The translations under genes were made by a program, and so were the position numbers. Below, in pieces: positions 62,350 through 64,000 of a DNA stretch of 64,000 nt; the stretch's first letter is position 1, and each line of letters opens with the position of its first letter. This DNA is from CALBPI01 sp038533155. Its GTDB lineage: Bacteria; Pseudomonadota; Gammaproteobacteria; Steroidobacterales; Woeseiaceae. The notes beneath the pieces are model-generated. The model saw only the letters and a list, made by a program, of their open reading frames with translations. It was not told the DNA's origin and searched no databases. The stretch spans positions 1 to 64,000 of the forward strand of contig JBCAZH010000011.1 in the NCBI GenBank assembly GCA_038533155.1, written 5' to 3'.

Positions 62350-63864
62350 GTGACCTTCCCCAGTCTCATTGGATTTCTGAGTAACCTCTTCCTACTCGCC
62401 ATTGGGTTCGCGATGTTGGCCATCGTGGTCCTGTATGTCATCGATGTCACCCAGACGCAACACGCCATACGGCGGAACTTTCCGGTTATCGGGCGCCTTA
62501 GGTATTGGTTCGAACATCTCGGCCAATTCTTCCGCCAGTATTTCTATGCCCTAGATCGTGAAGAGATGCCCTTCAATCGAGCACAAAGAAGCTGGGTCTA
62601 TCGCGCCGCCAAAGGAGAAGACAACACGGTCGCATTCGGATCGACGCTGCATGCGGATCGCGTCGGTGCGGCAATGCTGATCAACAGCCCGTACCCGGTG
62701 CTCGATGCCGATGGCGACCCGATCCAGAGCATTGTGTTCGGCGCCGACTGCGAACACCCGTACGAGACCGCCGCCTTGTTTGGCATTTCGGCGATGAGCT
62801 ACGGGGCGATTTCGAGGCCAGCGGTTCAAGCACTGTCGGCGGGCGCAGCGGAAGCCGGTATCTGGCTGAATACGGGAGAAGGCGGCCTGTCGCCCTACCA
62901 TCTTGAGGGCGGCGCAGACCTGGTGTTTCAGATCGGCACTGCTAAGTACGGTGTCCGCGACGAGCGTGGCAACTTCTGTGAAGGCCGGTATCGACAACTC
63001 ATGGCACACGATGCTGTGAAGATGTGCGAACTCAAATTGGCGCAAGGCGCCAAACCCGGTAAAGGCGGGATTCTCCCTGCGGCCAAAGTGAATCGGGAAG
63101 TCGCCGAGATTCGTGGGATCTCGCTGGGGCAAGACTCAATCAGTCCCAATCGTCATGTCGAAATCGCCAACGATGACGAGTTACTGGATTTTGTCGAACG
63201 ACTACGCGCGATTGGTGGCAAGCCTGTCGGCATCAAGATCGTGGTCGGCGGGCACGGCAGTTTCGAGCGCCTGCTCCAACGGATCAACGACCGCGGTCTC
63301 CAAAGCGCACCGGACTTCATCACCGTGGATTCTGGCGATGGCGGTACCGGCGCGGCACCAATGTCACTGATGGACAACATGGGTCTGACCATTGAGCAGT
63401 CGTTGCCGATGGTCATCGACGCGTTGGAAGCGCACGGTCTGCGCAAGCGGATTCGCGTGATTGCCAGTGGCAAACTCATCAATCCAGTTGATGTTGCATG
63501 GGCGCTCAGTGCGGGCGCTGATTGCGTGCAATCGGCGCGCGGTTTTATGCTCGCGCTGGGCTGCATCCAGGCGATGCAGTGCAACAAGAATACTTGCCCA
63601 ACGGGAATCACGACTCACGATCGCAAGCTACAGCGCGGTTTGGTCCCGGAAGACAAAGCGCGGCGCGTCGCAAGATACGCCAAAGGGATGCACAAAGAGC
63701 TTGAGACGATCGCCCACGCTTGCGGGGTTTCAGAACCGCGTCAGCTCACACGCGAGCATTGCGCGATCGTCCAGGATGACGGACTGGCCGTCGATCTCGC
63801 CACACTCTACGACAAGAGCGCTAAGCCTGGCCGGAAGATCGAACCCGGGTCGACGTCGGACTGA
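62350..63864 (+). CDS. FMN-binding glutamate synthase-family protein
   Basis: A 504-residue protein: one membrane segment (about 10-30), then the TIM-barrel of the glutamate synthase FMN/Fe-S domain (about 115-470) with ISAMSYGAISRPAVQALSAGA, KPGKGGILPAAKV, DSGDGGTGAAPMS, and Cys motif QCNKNTCPTGI for a 3Fe-4S cluster. It lacks the amidotransferase and central domains of GltB, so it is a GltB-like oxidoreductase of uncertain substrate. GTG 62350 with AAGGA 10 bases upstream. Its 3' end overlaps the convergent GGDEF gene by 44 bp. Confidence 0.9.
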   Translation: MTFPSLIGFLSNLFLLAIGFAMLAIVVLYVIDVTQTQHAIRRNFPVIGRLRYWFEHLGQFFRQYFYALDREEMPFNRAQRSWVYRAAKGEDNTVAFGSTLHADRVGAAMLINSPYPVLDADGDPIQSIVFGADCEHPYETAALFGISAMSYGAISRPAVQALSAGAAEAGIWLNTGEGGLSPYHLEGGADLVFQIGTAKYGVRDERGNFCEGRYRQLMAHDAVKMCELKLAQGAKPGKGGILPAAKVNREVAEIRGISLGQDSISPNRHVEIANDDELLDFVERLRAIGGKPVGIKIVVGGHGSFERLLQRINDRGLQSAPDFITVDSGDGGTGAAPMSLMDNMGLTIEQSLPMVIDALEAHGLRKRIRVIASGKLINPVDVAWALSAGADCVQSARGFMLALGCIQAMQCNKNTCPTGITTHDRKLQRGLVPEDKARRVARYAKGMHKELETIAHACGVSEPRQLTREHCAIVQDDGLAVDLATLYDKSAKPGRKIEPGSTSD

Positions 63865-64000
63865 ATTCTCCAAGAACCAGAGACTGGGATTGTTCAAACG
63901 ACAACACACGATCTCTCCCAGCCCGTTTCGCTTGATAAAGCGCGCTGTCCGCTTGCTGCATGATCAGCTCGAGCCTCGATCCGATATCACAGACGGCAAC
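63821..64000 (-). CDS. GGDEF-domain protein, C-terminal 59 residues (cut by window edge)
   Basis: The last 59 residues of a minus-strand protein ending at a TAG at 63821. ADSALYQAKRAGRDRV is the C-terminal signature of GGDEF domains, so this is probably a diguanylate cyclase making c-di-GMP; whether the active GGDEF motif itself is intact lies outside the window. A polar 30-residue tail follows the domain and overlaps the 3' end of the glutamate synthase-like gene. Confidence 0.75.
   Translation of the reverse strand, partial: VAVCDIGSRLELIMQQADSALYQAKRAGRDRVLSFEQSQSLVLGEFSPTSTRVRSSGQA

Noticed and set aside
1..64000. tRNA, rRNA, CRISPR, IS or prophage elements
   Set aside because: No T-arm/cloverleaf candidates, direct repeat arrays, transposase motifs or phage genes were recognised by reading; a covariance-model scan would be needed to exclude short RNAs.

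Overview
The window is chromosomal housekeeping DNA of a gammaproteobacterium outside the Enterobacterales. This is inferred from gene order: mutL-miaA-hfq-hflX-hflK-hflC-purA, pcnB-folK-panB-panC, lptF/lptG divergent from pepA-holC-valS, DUF2066/purM-purN with pgsA and hda, dcd-apbC next to metG, and rsxABCDGE. Coding density is very high. I see no rRNA, tRNA, CRISPR array, IS element or prophage. Both ends cut genes: a zinc metalloprotease on the left and a GGDEF protein on the right, both on the minus strand.

Layout. 1-3297: truncated metalloprotease, SCP2-like protein and a NERD-like membrane protein behind a perfect CRP-type palindrome. 3255-15738 (minus): one long run, nnr-tsaE-amidase-mutL-miaA-hfq-hflX-hflK-hflC-DUF2065-purA-patatin. 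15760-17725 (plus): queG and a PPK2 kinase. 17735-21995 (minus): pcnB-folK-deoxynucleoside kinase-panB-panC. 22127-29836: RDD protein, lptF-lptG (minus), pepA-holC-small protein-valS (plus). 29933-33876: moxR-DUF58-transglutaminase operon. 33832-39484 (minus): Psd-like protein-pssA-uracil-DNA glycosylase-rimI-prfC-MFS. 39553-46649: proS, transglycosylase, DUF4398 lipoprotein, wrbA, DUF2069, hda, AI-2E-type permease, pgsA, DUF2066. 46687-50051: purM-purN, then dcd and apbC (minus). 50333-54994: a HEAT-repeat/Ser-Thr kinase fusion followed by two PilT-family retraction ATPases, sitting between apbC and metG. 55014-61909: metG and the six-gene Rsx/Rnf complex. 61917-64000: DUF1841, a glutamate-synthase-like flavoprotein and the GGDEF tail.

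The most interesting points are these. (1) The HEAT-kinase plus double PilT module suggests a phosphorylation switch on type IV pilus retraction. (2) Many genes carry a -10-like hexamer exactly 6-7 bases before the start codon and lack a Shine-Dalgarno, which is the signature of leaderless transcription; it includes two very short divergent promoters, nnr/queG and DUF2066/purM. (3) The archaeal-type Psd relative beside pssA has lost the His of the processing triad and the Gly-Ser cleavage pair. (4) The NERD-like protein has lost the nuclease residues. (5) All eight convergent gene pairs overlap or nearly touch, leaving little room for terminators. Many starts are GTG or TTG, often in 4-base stop/start overlaps.
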